A DNA stretch of 64,000 nt from Acidobacteriota bacterium (GTDB taxonomy: Bacteria; Acidobacteriota; Polarisedimenticolia; J045): contig JAGOJY010000001.1 in NCBI GenBank assembly GCA_017994815.1, positions 62,001 to 126,000 of the forward strand. The letters are read 5' to 3'. The position numbers and the translations under genes are program-made. Below are positions 9,192-18,212 of this stretch, one piece after another. A model generated the notes under the pieces. It made no database searches. It saw only the letters and a program-made list of their open reading frames with translations, and was not told the DNA's origin. The first letter of the stretch is position 1. Each line of letters begins with the position of its first letter.

Positions 9192-10631
9192 ATGCTCCCA
9201 GCACGCAAGGCGACCCGCCTGGGTCCGCGCCTCACCGCGCTCCGGCGCCAGCACCAGCTCACGCAGGCCAAGCTCGCGGCCCGCCTCGGCATCTCGCCGA
9301 GCTACCTCAACCTGATCGAGAACGGGCGCCGGCCGCTCAGCGCCGAACTGTTGATCCGGCTCGCGCAGGCGTTCCACCTCGACCTGAAGGAGTTGGCCGG
9401 CGAGGACGACGAGCGGCTCGCCGCGGACCTGCTCGAGATCTTCGGCGACGACCTGTTCGACGGATCGGGAGTCACGCCCGCGGATCTGCGCTCGCTCTCG
9501 ACATCGCATCCGGCCGCGGCCCGCGCGCTGGTCAAGCTGTACCAGGCGTACCAGGGGGCGCGGGCCTCGGCGCAGACGCTGGCCGAGCGCATGTCCGAGA
9601 CCGGCGGCCTCGAGGCGCTGGACAGCTTTCGTCTTCCGCCGGAAGAGGTCAGCGATTTGATCCAGCGCCACGGCAACCACTTCCCGGAGCTGGAAGCCGA
9701 CGCCGAGAGGTTGTGGGACGAGGCGCGCTTCGAGGGCGAGGACCTGTTCCAGGCCCTCGCGCGGTACCTGTTCGACAGCCACGGCGTGAAGGTGCGGATC
9801 GAGAAATTCCAGGCGATGCACGGCGCGGTGCGGCGCTACGACCCGGCGCGGCGGGAGCTGGTCCTCTCCGAGGTGCTGCGCCGCGGCAGCCGCAACTTCC
9901 AGCTCGCGCACCAGGTCGGGCTCTTGACGGAAGCGCGCGTGCTCGACCGGTTGGCGCGCGACCGGCGCCTGACCACCACCGAATCGCGCGCGCTGTGCCG
10001 CATCGCGCTGGCCAACTACTTCGCGGCGGCGGTGCTGATGCCCTACGGACGTTTCCTCGCCGCGGCGCGCGAGGAGCGCTACGACCTGGAGTTGCTCGGC
10101 CACCGCTTCCGCGCCAGCTTCGAACAGGTCTGCCACCGGCTGACCTCGTTGCGCCGGCCCGGGGCCGAGGGCGTGCCGTTCCACCTCGTCCGCGTGGACG
10201 TCGCCGGCAACATCTCCAAGCGCTTCAGCGCCTCCGGGATCCAGATCGCGCGCTACAGCGGCGCGTGTCCGCGCTGGATCATCCACAGCGCGTACCTGAC
10301 GCCAGGCATGGTCCGCGTGCAGGTCTCGCGGATGCCGGACGGGACGACCTACTTCTGCATCGCCCGCACCCTGGAAAAGGACCGCGGCGGGTACCACGCG
10401 CCGCACGCCGTCCAGGCGATCGAGATCGGCTGCCCGCTCCAGCACGCGGGCGAGCTGGTCTACGCCGACGGGATGGACCTGCAGAACCTCGGCGCCGCGG
10501 TGCCGGTCGGCGTGACCTGCCGGCTGTGCGAGCGGGTGGACTGCGAGCAGCGCGCCTTCCCGGCGCTGCAGACCCGGCTGCGGATCGACGAGAACGTGCG
10601 CGGCGTGGCATTCTACGCGCCCGTCGATTGA
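9192..10631 (+). CDS. ScfR/RamB-type XRE-family regulator of carbon metabolism
   Basis: A 479-residue regulator. The N-terminus is an HTH_3 domain (LTALRRQHQLTQAKLAARLGISPSYLNLIENGRRPL). The middle matches the IrrE/DUF955-like region but the zinc-protease HExxH is degenerate (RNFQLAHQ), as in ScfR proteins. The C-terminal DUF2083 region ends with the conserved CRLCERVDCEQRAFP cluster. RamB and relatives control aceA/aceB and short-chain fatty acid genes; here the gene is divergent from aceB-aceA. ATG at 9192 is preferred because it begins just before the HTH; the frame is open to 9096 but that stretch is the operator region. Ligand binding by the C-terminal domain is inferred from the family. 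Confidence 0.85.
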   Translation: MLPARKATRLGPRLTALRRQHQLTQAKLAARLGISPSYLNLIENGRRPLSAELLIRLAQAFHLDLKELAGEDDERLAADLLEIFGDDLFDGSGVTPADLRSLSTSHPAAARALVKLYQAYQGARASAQTLAERMSETGGLEALDSFRLPPEEVSDLIQRHGNHFPELEADAERLWDEARFEGEDLFQALARYLFDSHGVKVRIEKFQAMHGAVRRYDPARRELVLSEVLRRGSRNFQLAHQVGLLTEARVLDRLARDRRLTTTESRALCRIALANYFAAAVLMPYGRFLAAAREERYDLELLGHRFRASFEQVCHRLTSLRRPGAEGVPFHLVRVDVAGNISKRFSASGIQIARYSGACPRWIIHSAYLTPGMVRVQVSRMPDGTTYFCIARTLEKDRGGYHAPHAVQAIEIGCPLQHAGELVYADGMDLQNLGAAVPVGVTCRLCERVDCEQRAFPALQTRLRIDENVRGVAFYAPVD

Positions 10632-10647
10632 CGGGCGGACGGGAAGG

Positions 10648-11187
10648 ATGGCCCAGATCGAGCGGCCGCGCCGGCGGGACCGGGCGCGCGACGAAGCGTG
10701 GATCCGCGAGTGCCTGGCGCGCGCGCCGTTCGGTGTCGTCGCCTGCGTGCGCGACGGGCGGCCCTACCAGAACCCGCTGCTGTTCGTGTTCGACGGCGAG
10801 CGCGACGCGATCTACCTGCACACCGGGCGCCACGGCCGGACCCGCGAGGCGTTCGAGGGGGGCGTCTTGGTCAGCTTCTGCGTCGCCGAGATGGGGCGGA
10901 TCCTGCCGGCCGGCGCCGCGATCGACTTCAGCGTGGAGTACGCCAGCGTGGTCGTGTCCGGCGACGGCAGCGTCGTCGACGACCCGGCGGAGGCGACGCG
11001 GGCACTGGCGCTTTTGATGGACAAGTACGCGCCGCAGTTCCGCGCCGGGGCCGACTACCGGCCGACCAGCGCGGCCGATCTCGAGCGCACGAGCGTGCTG
11101 CGGATCCGCATTTCGTCGTGGGGCGGGAAGGAGAACCGGAAACCGGAGTTCCCGGGCGCCTACCCGTACCGCGGCGGCCCGAGCTGA
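10648..11187 (+). CDS. Pyridoxamine 5'-phosphate oxidase-family flavoprotein (Nim-like)
   Basis: A 179-residue split-barrel protein. PFGVVACVRDGRPYQNPLLFVFDGERDAIYLHTG is the standard strand pair of PNPOx-like FMN or heme proteins, followed by VSFCVAEMGRILPA and VVVSGDGSVVDDPAEATRAL. The C-terminus SVLRIRISSWGGKENR resembles NimA-like and heme-utilisation relatives rather than true PdxH. The substrate cannot be read from sequence. It starts 16 nt after the regulator with GGAAGG upstream and is followed 15 nt later by the rRNA/tRNA methyltransferase, so it may be co-transcribed with both. Confidence 0.75.
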   Translation: MAQIERPRRRDRARDEAWIRECLARAPFGVVACVRDGRPYQNPLLFVFDGERDAIYLHTGRHGRTREAFEGGVLVSFCVAEMGRILPAGAAIDFSVEYASVVVSGDGSVVDDPAEATRALALLMDKYAPQFRAGADYRPTSAADLERTSVLRIRISSWGGKENRKPEFPGAYPYRGGPS

Positions 11188-11202
11188 GGGAGCCCGACGT
11201 CC

Positions 11203-12030
11203 ATGGACCGACTCTCATCCCTGCGCGACCGCTTCGCGCGGATCCGCGTCGTGCTGGTCGAGCCGCGCTACGACGGGAACCTCGGCCAGGTCGCCCGCGC
11301 GATGCTGAACTTCGGCCTGACGCGGCTCGTGCTCGCGGGTGGGCGGGCCAACCCCGCGTCGGACGAGGCGCGCTGGTACTCGCGCGAGGAGGGCGCGGAA
11401 GTTCTCGACGCCGTGCTGCGTGTGGACACGGTGGAGCAGGCGGTGCACGGCTGCCGGATGGTGATCGGCACCTCGCGCCGGCACGGCAAGCACCGCGGCG
11501 ACGGCGACCCGCCCGACGAGTTGTTCGCGGACCTCGCGCCGTGGGACGCGCCGTGGGAGACGGCGCTGGTCTTCGGGCGCGAAGCGCACGGGCTGTCCAC
11601 CGCCGAGCTGGAGATGTGCCAGCGCGTGGCGTGGATCCCGACCGACCCGGCCTGCCCCTCGCTCAACCTCGCCCACGCGGTCGCGGTCACGGGCTACGCG
11701 CTGGCGGGCGCCGCCCGGCGCGCGGGCCCCGACGAGCCGGTCCCGCGCGAGTTCACGCCCGCGACCTCGGCCGAGATCGAGGCGCTGTTCGATCACGCGC
11801 GCGCGGCCTGGCTGCGTATCGGCTACCTATCGCAGCAGAATCCCGACATCATCCTGCGCCGCTGGCGCTGGATCTTCGGCCGCACGCTGCTCTCGGAAGG
11901 CGAGGTCCGGATGATCCGCGGCCTCTTGCACCAGGTCGAGTGGCTGGCGTCCGTCGCGGGCATCCCCCCCGAGGGCCCTTCCGCCGCGCCCGAGGTCTTC
12001 AACAAGCACCGTGAGACCGGGAGCGAGTGA
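11203..12030 (+). CDS. TrmJ-like SPOUT RNA 2'-O-methyltransferase
   Basis: A 275-residue SpoU-class enzyme that should use S-adenosylmethionine to methylate a ribose 2'-OH in tRNA (TrmJ acts at position 32). Motif 1 is VLVEPRYDGNLGQVARAMLNFGL, motif 2 LVFGREAHGLSTAEL, and motif 3 PACPSLNLAHAVAVTGYAL; the trefoil knot elements are all present. The C-terminal helix bundle (DIILRRWRWIFGRTLL, EVRMIRGLLHQVEW) is the TrmJ-type extension. Length is near the usual 240-260. It ends 27 nt from a convergent small secreted-protein gene. Confidence 0.88.
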   Translation: MDRLSSLRDRFARIRVVLVEPRYDGNLGQVARAMLNFGLTRLVLAGGRANPASDEARWYSREEGAEVLDAVLRVDTVEQAVHGCRMVIGTSRRHGKHRGDGDPPDELFADLAPWDAPWETALVFGREAHGLSTAELEMCQRVAWIPTDPACPSLNLAHAVAVTGYALAGAARRAGPDEPVPREFTPATSAEIEALFDHARAAWLRIGYLSQQNPDIILRRWRWIFGRTLLSEGEVRMIRGLLHQVEWLASVAGIPPEGPSAAPEVFNKHRETGSE

Positions 12031-12057
12031 CCCCGCCGCAGGCTTGCAGCGCGCCGG

Positions 12058-12513
12058 TCACGACCGCGGCTTGGTCGTGTCCGCCGAGGTGACTGCGGGA
12101 GCGCCACCTGTCATCCGCGCGAGCTGGCGCCGCAGTTCATCCTCGCGCGCACAGGAGCCGCGGTCGCCGAGCTGACACGCGCGCGAGCAGAGCGCGGTTT
12201 GGGTGCGGCGGTTCTCGGCGATCTCGGCGGCCGGACGGTCGGCCTCGAACACGTCGTTGTAGACGCCGATCAGCTCGGCGGCGTTGCGGCAGTCCTTGCC
12301 GACGTTGCGCAGGCACTGCGCGCCGTACCGCTCGTAGTTGGTCAGCAACTCGCAGATCGCGCCGCGCGTCTTGTGGCACTCGGCCTGCATTCTCTGGTGG
12401 AAGCCGCCCCACAGGTTCTGCGCGGTCGGCGCGGGCGGAAGTTGCTGTTTCTGGCCGGCGGCGGCCGGTCCCACGATGAGCAGCGCGAGCGCCGCGAAGA
12501 ACGTCGCACGCAT
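12058..12513 (-). CDS. Small secreted cysteine-rich protein
   Basis: A 151-residue protein with a signal peptide (MRATFFAALALLIVGPAAAG). The mature chain has seven cysteines in helical context (QAECHKTRGAICELLTNYERYGAQCLRN, KDCRNAAELIG, LCSRACQLGDRGSCARE). The paired CxxxC-like spacing and basic residues suggest disulfide-linked helical hairpins, but I do not recognise the family. GGAGGGG lies just upstream of the ATG at 12513, which settles the start against longer frames. Upstream on the same strand lies the apparent gene remnant at 12610-12977. Confidence 0.65.
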   Translation of the reverse strand: MRATFFAALALLIVGPAAAGQKQQLPPAPTAQNLWGGFHQRMQAECHKTRGAICELLTNYERYGAQCLRNVGKDCRNAAELIGVYNDVFEADRPAAEIAENRRTQTALCSRACQLGDRGSCAREDELRRQLARMTGGAPAVTSADTTKPRS

Positions 12514-12609
12514 GACCCCTCCTCTCGGGCGAAAAAGGGACGCCAGTTGCGGTGAATGTACGTACCGCGCCGCTGCCGGGGAAGGCACCCGCGCGACATT
12601 TCTCGCTGG

Positions 12610-12977
12610 TCAATTGCCGGCCCGCCTGAATGCGCGGGACGTACTCTCCGGGTGCAAGCATGCAGTTCGGCACGTGGGCGCGGACCGTGGCACAGAACGG
12701 TCCGGCGGCAGCATCGACGTCGAGCGCCTCGCGACCGACGGCGACGACGTGCGCGAGCGACCCGTCCGCCGGGACCCGCAGGATCGTGTGCCGCAGTTCC
12801 CGGCGGGCCCGCGCGGGGGTCCGGCCCGCACACGACGTAGCTCATGGCGAACAGCTCCGCCGGGTCGACGGCGCGTGAAGTCGCACCAGCCCGCGCTCGT
12901 GCCGCCACCGTGCTGCGGCGACTCGACGATCCGCGCCAGCCACGACAGGCTCGAAGCCGAACTCCTCGGATTCCATG
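12610..12977 (-). pseudogene. Frameshifted remnant of an unrecognised gene
   Basis: No intact frame crosses this 495-nt gap (12514-13008), yet protein-like text with GC-rich third positions runs through it in successive minus-strand frames: SWLARIVESPQHGGGTSAGW and CDFTR (about 12960-12870), then AVDPAELFAMSYVVCGPD (about 12871-12815), then ELRHTILRVPADGSLAHVVA, VGREALDVDAAAG and LAPGEYVPRIQAG (about 12800-12620). This would need at least two frameshifts, so it is either a decayed gene or assembly indels. I do not recognise the product. Confidence 0.4.
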
Positions 12978-13008
12978 GGCGGGGGTAGACTCTGCGGCCG
13001 GAGCGCGG

Positions 13009-13419
13009 ATGCACAAGGCCAGCCTGGAGATCGCGACCCGCGGGATCGGCTTCTACGAGCTGACGGACGAACTCGCGCGGGTCGTGCGGGAGTCGGGCGT
13101 GGAGGACGGCCTCGCCGCCGTCTTCGTCCGCCACACCAGCGCCAGCCTCGTGATCCAGGAGAACGCCGACCCGGCCGTGCGGGCGGACCTGCTTGCCTTC
13201 TTCTCGCGGCTGGTCCCCGAGGGCGCCGGCTACGAGCACGAGGACGAGGGCCCCGACGACATGCCGTCCCACATCCGCTCGGTCCTGACGCGCACGTCGG
13301 AGATCCTCCCGGTCGCCGGCGGGCGGCTGGCGCTCGGAACCTGGCAGGGGCTGTACCTGTTCGAGCATCGACGACACCCGCACCGGCGCCGCGTGGACGT
13401 GCGCGTGTTCGGCGACTGA
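13009..13419 (+). CDS. YjbQ/UPF0047-family protein
   Basis: A 136-residue protein of the YjbQ (UPF0047) family. Conserved blocks are RGIGFYELTDEL, VFVRHTSASLVIQENADPAV, DDMPSHIRSVLT, the strand GRLALGTWQGLYLFEHR and a final VDVRVFGD. Conserved histidines (HTSASL, MPSHI, FEHR) form a metal-like site in known structures. Some members complement thiamine phosphate synthase mutants, but physiological function is unsettled. ATG at 13009 is chosen because family homology begins there; the frame is open further upstream. One base separates it from the GTG of the MFS gene. Confidence 0.85.
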   Translation: MHKASLEIATRGIGFYELTDELARVVRESGVEDGLAAVFVRHTSASLVIQENADPAVRADLLAFFSRLVPEGAGYEHEDEGPDDMPSHIRSVLTRTSEILPVAGGRLALGTWQGLYLFEHRRHPHRRRVDVRVFGD

Positions 13420-13420
13420 C

Positions 13421-14614
13421 GTGGCCGAACGCCGCGGGGCGATCGTTTCGACGCTGTTCCTGATCGTCTTCGTCGATCTCGTCGGCTTCGGGATGGTGAT
13501 CCCGATCTTCCCGCTCTACATCGAGTCGTTCCATCCCGGGAAGTTCACCTTCGGCCTGCTCGCGGCGTCGTATTCGGTCATGCAGTTCCTGTTCGCGCCG
13601 GCGCTGGGCCGGCTGTCGGACCGCTTCGGCCGGCGCCCGGTGCTGCTCGTGTCGCTGCTCGGCGCGGTCGCGGGCTACCTCCTGCTCGGGTTCGCGGGCT
13701 CCCTGGCGATGCTGTTCGCCTCGCGGATCGTGGCCGGCATCTGCGGCGCGAACATCTCGACCGCGCGGGCGGTGATCGCCGACGTGTACGGGCCGGAGGG
13801 CCGCGCGAAGGGGATGGGGATCATCGGCGCGGCGTTCGGGCTCGGGTTCATCGTCGGCCCGGGGCTGGCCGGCGTCCTGCTGCGCTTGGGCCCGTGGGCC
13901 CCCGGCGTGGCGGCGGCGGCGACCTCGTTCGTCGCGTTTCTCTTGACCTGGTTCCTGCTGCCGGAAACCCTGCGCCCCGGCATCGGCGAGCGGTTGCGGC
14001 ACCACACGTTCGAGGCCTCGCGGCTCGCGCACGTGATGGCGCGCCCGGCGCTGGCGCTGGCGGTCGGCGCGGCGCTCTTGATGCTCTTCGCCTTCTCGAA
14101 CTTCGAGGTGACGTTCGCGCTGTTCATGACCGAGCGGCTGGGACTGCACCCGGACAAGGTGAGCTGGACGTTCCTGTACGCGGGCGTGCTCGCGGTGATC
14201 GTCCAGGGCTTCCTGATCGGGCCGCTCTCGCGCGCCTTCGGCGAGGCGCGCCTGGTCGCGGCCGGCACGGCGTTGTGCGCGCTGGCGCTCGGCGCGCTGC
14301 CGTACCTCGGCGGGCTCGTCCCGGTGCTGGCCGACCTCGCCGTGCTGGCGTTCGGCTTCGGCATCGCCAACCCGTCGCTCTCGGCGTACGCCTCGCGGCT
14401 CGCGGCGGCGGACGAGATCGGCGGGGTGATGGGGATCTACGAGTCGGCGCAGAGCCTCGGCCGCATCCTCGGCATGTTCTGGGGCCCGGTCCTGTTCACC
14501 GGGCTCGGCTTCGCCTGGCCTTACCGCGCGGGTGCGCTCTTGATGCTGCTCGGGGCCGCGGCGGCGGCCTACCTGGCGTCGCGGCCGCGTCCGCTCCCCG
14601 CCGAGGCCGGCTAG
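13421..14614 (+). CDS. MFS transporter, TetA-like drug/metabolite exporter
   Basis: A 397-residue twelve-helix permease. The motif between helices 2 and 3 is GRLSDRFGRRPVLL, and helix 5 contains GAAFGLGFIVGPGLAG, the antiporter motif C style found in 12- and 14-helix drug exporters such as TetA. Substrate cannot be told from sequence. The start is GTG at 13421, one base after the yjbQ-like stop. The stop TAG (14612-14614) forms CTAG with the stop of the convergent membrane transferase gene, so the two genes share overlapping stop codons. Confidence 0.85.
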   Translation: MAERRGAIVSTLFLIVFVDLVGFGMVIPIFPLYIESFHPGKFTFGLLAASYSVMQFLFAPALGRLSDRFGRRPVLLVSLLGAVAGYLLLGFAGSLAMLFASRIVAGICGANISTARAVIADVYGPEGRAKGMGIIGAAFGLGFIVGPGLAGVLLRLGPWAPGVAAAATSFVAFLLTWFLLPETLRPGIGERLRHHTFEASRLAHVMARPALALAVGAALLMLFAFSNFEVTFALFMTERLGLHPDKVSWTFLYAGVLAVIVQGFLIGPLSRAFGEARLVAAGTALCALALGALPYLGGLVPVLADLAVLAFGFGIANPSLSAYASRLAAADEIGGVMGIYESAQSLGRILGMFWGPVLFTGLGFAWPYRAGALLMLLGAAAAAYLASRPRPLPAEAG

Positions 14615-16236
14615 GACCCCGGCCCGGGCGCCCCGGCCGCGCCGATCAGCACGACGGTCGTGTCGTGCGTCGACCAACGGGCGAGGATCGACGTGGCGGA
14701 GCGGACCTCGTCCGGCAGCTCCTCGTAGTCCTGGCGTTGCAGCACCGCGAGACCGGGGGGATTCGCGAGGTGCGCCCGCAGCTTCTTCGGGCTGGCGGTC
14801 TCGTCCACGTACATGCCGTCCGAGTACAGCGCGAACGCTTCGGGGAGGTTGCCTAGCCGGAACGCCAGGACGCGCGCGCCGTCCCGGCGCGCGGTCTCGG
14901 TGAAGCGGGCGATGCCCTGCGACATCTCGCGGAACGACTTCACCGGGTCGAGCGCGGGCAGGAGCAGGGTCGCGACCGCGAGGTAGACCGCGGCGAAGCT
15001 CACGGCGGTGGCGGCGGCGGCGCCGAGCGGCCCGCGCCTGAGCGTTGCGAACACGATCGCGACCGCCCCGCACAGCGCGAGAACGCCGACCAAAACCGAG
15101 CGGGGGAAGAGCAGCGGGTGCTCCATCCACGCCAGCCCCGGTCCGACGACCGCGGCCAGCGCGAGCGCGAAGGCGATCACGTACTGCGGCACGGTCACCC
15201 AGCGCGGCGACACGTGCCGTCCCGGCGCCGGACGGGCCACCTCGTCCACCAGCCGCGCGAACAGGAGCGCGTAGGCCGGGAACGCCGGTAGCAGGTACTG
15301 GCCGCGCTTTTCCGTGAAGGCGGTGAAGAACACGAAGATGAAACCACCGAAGACCAATAGCAGCCGGTCGGCAGGCCGCGCGCGCGCGCGCCACGCCAGT
15401 ACCAGCGCGCCGGGCAGGAGCAGCGTCCACGGTAACAGGTGCATCGGCAGCGTGCCGAGGAAGTAGTACGGTGGCTGCGCGTGGTGCATGCCGTGCACGG
15501 CGCGCGAGACCACGTGCGACTGGAACGCGCCGAACAGCGAGTACTCGTCGGCGTGGCCGACACCGGCCCACAAGAGCCACGGCGCGAGGACCGCGACGAA
15601 CGCCAGCGGGCCGAGCAGCGGCGCGAAGCCCCGCCACTCGCGCAGCCGCCGGTCCCAGGCGAGCGTGACGAGCGCCACGCCGAGCGGCAGCAGCAGGCCG
15701 ACCGGGCCCTTGGCCAGCACCGCGAGCCCCGCCGCGGCCCAGAACAGCAGGCCGGCGCGGCGTCCGTCGAGGTCGCCCGCGCGGAACGCCTCGAACGCCG
15801 AGACCGCCACGAGCACCAACAGCGACAGCAGGGCGTCGATCTGCGAGGTGCGCGACTTCTCCCAGAACAGCACCGTCGTGGCCAGGATCGCCGCGGCCAA
15901 AAGTGCCAGGCGCTCGCCGCCCATCCTCCGCCCCAGTCGCATCGTCAGCGCGATCGATGCCGCGCTGGCCAGCACCGACGGCAGGCGCGCGGTGAGCGAC
16001 GAAACGTGGCCGAACGGCAGCGACAACAGTGCGATGAGCCAGAAGAACAGCGGCGGCTTGTCGGTCGTGACCACGCCGTTGACGTGCGGGACGGCCCAAT
16101 GCCCGTCCACGATCATCTCCCGCGCGCCCTCGGCGAAGTACGGCTCGTCGGGGGTCCACAGGTCGTAGCCCCAGGTGTTCCAGGCGAACAGCAGCAGGCA
16201 GGCGGCGACGACGGCGAGAGCGAGCCGGCGGCTCAC
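14611..16236 (-). CDS. ArnT/PMT-like membrane glycosyltransferase (GT83-type)
   Basis: A 541-residue GT-C transferase with about ten hydrophobic helices. The first periplasmic loop holds the family acidic motif (DLWTPDEPYFAEGAREM) and is followed by VVTTDKPPLFFWLIAL, matching the ArnT/dolichyl-mannosyltransferase layout. These enzymes move a sugar from a polyprenyl phosphate donor onto lipid A or protein at the outer face of the inner membrane. A short soluble C-terminal tail is present. Translation starts at GTG 16236, overlapping the stop of the asparagine synthetase gene by GTGA, so the two are coupled. Confidence 0.82.
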   Translation of the reverse strand: MSRRLALAVVAACLLLFAWNTWGYDLWTPDEPYFAEGAREMIVDGHWAVPHVNGVVTTDKPPLFFWLIALLSLPFGHVSSLTARLPSVLASAASIALTMRLGRRMGGERLALLAAAILATTVLFWEKSRTSQIDALLSLLVLVAVSAFEAFRAGDLDGRRAGLLFWAAAGLAVLAKGPVGLLLPLGVALVTLAWDRRLREWRGFAPLLGPLAFVAVLAPWLLWAGVGHADEYSLFGAFQSHVVSRAVHGMHHAQPPYYFLGTLPMHLLPWTLLLPGALVLAWRARARPADRLLLVFGGFIFVFFTAFTEKRGQYLLPAFPAYALLFARLVDEVARPAPGRHVSPRWVTVPQYVIAFALALAAVVGPGLAWMEHPLLFPRSVLVGVLALCGAVAIVFATLRRGPLGAAAATAVSFAAVYLAVATLLLPALDPVKSFREMSQGIARFTETARRDGARVLAFRLGNLPEAFALYSDGMYVDETASPKKLRAHLANPPGLAVLQRQDYEELPDEVRSATSILARWSTHDTTVVLIGAAGAPGPGS

Positions 16237-18185
16237 GGCACGGCCGCGCGCTGCGCGGGCGTCGGCTCGCCTGCCAGCGGCACCGCGCACCCGGCCCCGT
16301 AGGTGCGGTCGCACCACAGGTCGAGCGCGAGCAGGCTGAACAGCGGCTTGCGGTGGTCGGCGCGGCGCGAGAGGTGCTCGTCGAGCAGCGCGCTCACACC
16401 CGCGGGCCGGAACAGGCCGCGGGCGGCGACGCGCTCGGCGGAGAAGCGCTCGCGCAGGCGGTCGCCGAGGCCGTGCAAGAGCCAGCGCGAGAACGGGATG
16501 TTGAAGCCGCGCTTGCGCCGCTCGAGCACCTCGCGCGGCAGCCGGTCGCGCAGCGCGCGGCGCAGGATCGCCTTGGTGCGCGTGCGCCGCAGCTTCCACG
16601 AGGAGGGCAGCGCCGCGACCCACTCCGCCAGCTCGTGGTCGAGGAACGGCGCGCGCGACTCGAGCGACGACAGCATCGTCGTGCGGTCGACCTTCGTCAG
16701 CAGGTCGTCCTGCAGGTACATCGTGAAGTCGGTGTAGAGCAGCGTCGAGAGCAGGTCGGGCCACGCGCGCGCGGCGGCGGTGGCGCGGGCCGAGCCGAAC
16801 GGGTCGGTGTCGTCGAGCGCGGCCAGCACCGCCGGAGCGAGCAGCTGCCGCTGGCGCAGCGGCGCGACGCTGCCGAACCAGCTGTGGTGGCGCTCGAGCG
16901 GGTCGCGGTCGGCGGCGTCGGCGAAGCGCGCGACGAGGTAGTCGAGGCCCACGTTGCCCATCGACACCGGCGCCAGGCCGCGCGCGGCACCCACCAGCCG
17001 CCGGCGCACCGCGGCCGGCACGTGGGCGAGCGCGCCGGCGACGCGGTGGCCGATGTACGTCGGGTAGCCGGCGAACAGCTCGTCGCTGCCCTCGCCCGAC
17101 AGCACGACCTTGACCTTCTGCCGCGCGTGGCGCGCGAGGAGCGCGCACGGGATCGTCGAGGCGTCGGCCAGCGGCTCGTCCATCCGATCGCCGACGAGCG
17201 CCAGGCCGTCTTCCAGTTCGGCCTCGCCGAGGACCAGCGGCTCGAACTGAGCGCCGAAGCGCTCGGCGGTCTCGCGCGCGAAGCGCGACTCGTCGAAGGC
17301 GGGGTCGGCGTGACCGATCGAGAACGCCGGGATCCCGGGTCCCTCCTGCTCCGCGAGGTGGGCCAGGATCGCGGAGGAGTCGATGCCGCCGGAGAGGAAG
17401 ACGCCGACCTGCACGTCGCCGCGCTTGCGGCGCTCGACGGCGCGGCCGATCAACCGGTCCAGCTCGCGCGCCGCACCGCGGTACGAGCGCACCGCGCCGC
17501 GGCCGAAGAACGGCGCGAGGTCCCAGTAGCGGCGCAGTTCGACCTGCCCCTCGCGCGCCAGCAGGACGTGCGCCGCCGGCAGCTTGCGCACCCCCGCCAG
17601 CGGCGTGAGCGGGGCGGGGAAGTAGTCGTGCAAGAGGTAGCGGCCGAGCGCCAGCGGGTCGAGCGCCCGCGGCACGCGCGGGTGCTCGAGCAAGGCGCGC
17701 AGCTCGGAGGCGAACACCAGCTCGCCCGGCCCTGTCCAGTAGAAGAGCGGCTTTTCACCGGCGCGATCGCGGCCGAGGACCAGCGTCCGCGCGGATTCGT
17801 CCCACACCGCGAAGGCGAACATCCCGTCGAGGCGCTCGGCGAAGCCCGGCCCCAGCTCCTCGTACAGGTGCGGGATCACCTCGGTGTCCACGCTGCTGCG
17901 CAGGACGTGCCCCCGGCCTTGAAGCCAGGCGACGAGCTCCGGCGCGTTGTAGATCTCGCCGTTGCAGACCGACCAGACGTTGCCGGCCTCGTTCGACTGC
18001 GGCGGGGACGGGGCCTCGAGGTCGACGATGGCCAGCCTGCGGAAGCCCAGGTCGCAGCCCGCGGGGTGCGCGAACCCCTCCCCGTCAGGTCCGCGGTGGG
18101 CCAACGAGCGCGTCATCTCGCGCACGATCCGGGCGCGCTCCGGGTCGTGCGGCTGCCGGCCGGCGATCCCGGCGAGCCCGCACAT
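16233..18185 (-). CDS. asnB: Glutamine-hydrolysing asparagine synthetase
   Basis: A 650-residue enzyme. Cys2 (MCGLAGIAG) is the glutaminase nucleophile, with LAHRGPDGEGF and CNGEIYN completing the Ntn domain. The synthetase half has the PP-loop VGVFLSGGIDSSAILAHL and VLSGEGSDELFAGYPTY. Members of this size often act in surface-polysaccharide or modified-sugar amidation rather than bulk asparagine supply, and here the gene is coupled to an ArnT-like transferase. True AsnB activity and a polysaccharide amidotransferase role are both possible. ATG is the first codon of the conserved MCG. Confidence 0.9.
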   Translation of the reverse strand: MCGLAGIAGRQPHDPERARIVREMTRSLAHRGPDGEGFAHPAGCDLGFRRLAIVDLEAPSPPQSNEAGNVWSVCNGEIYNAPELVAWLQGRGHVLRSSVDTEVIPHLYEELGPGFAERLDGMFAFAVWDESARTLVLGRDRAGEKPLFYWTGPGELVFASELRALLEHPRVPRALDPLALGRYLLHDYFPAPLTPLAGVRKLPAAHVLLAREGQVELRRYWDLAPFFGRGAVRSYRGAARELDRLIGRAVERRKRGDVQVGVFLSGGIDSSAILAHLAEQEGPGIPAFSIGHADPAFDESRFARETAERFGAQFEPLVLGEAELEDGLALVGDRMDEPLADASTIPCALLARHARQKVKVVLSGEGSDELFAGYPTYIGHRVAGALAHVPAAVRRRLVGAARGLAPVSMGNVGLDYLVARFADAADRDPLERHHSWFGSVAPLRQRQLLAPAVLAALDDTDPFGSARATAAARAWPDLLSTLLYTDFTMYLQDDLLTKVDRTTMLSSLESRAPFLDHELAEWVAALPSSWKLRRTRTKAILRRALRDRLPREVLERRKRGFNIPFSRWLLHGLGDRLRERFSAERVAARGLFRPAGVSALLDEHLSRRADHRKPLFSLLALDLWCDRTYGAGCAVPLAGEPTPAQRAAVP

Positions 18186-18212
18186 GGGCGCCAGTTTACC
18201 GGATGGCGAGCT

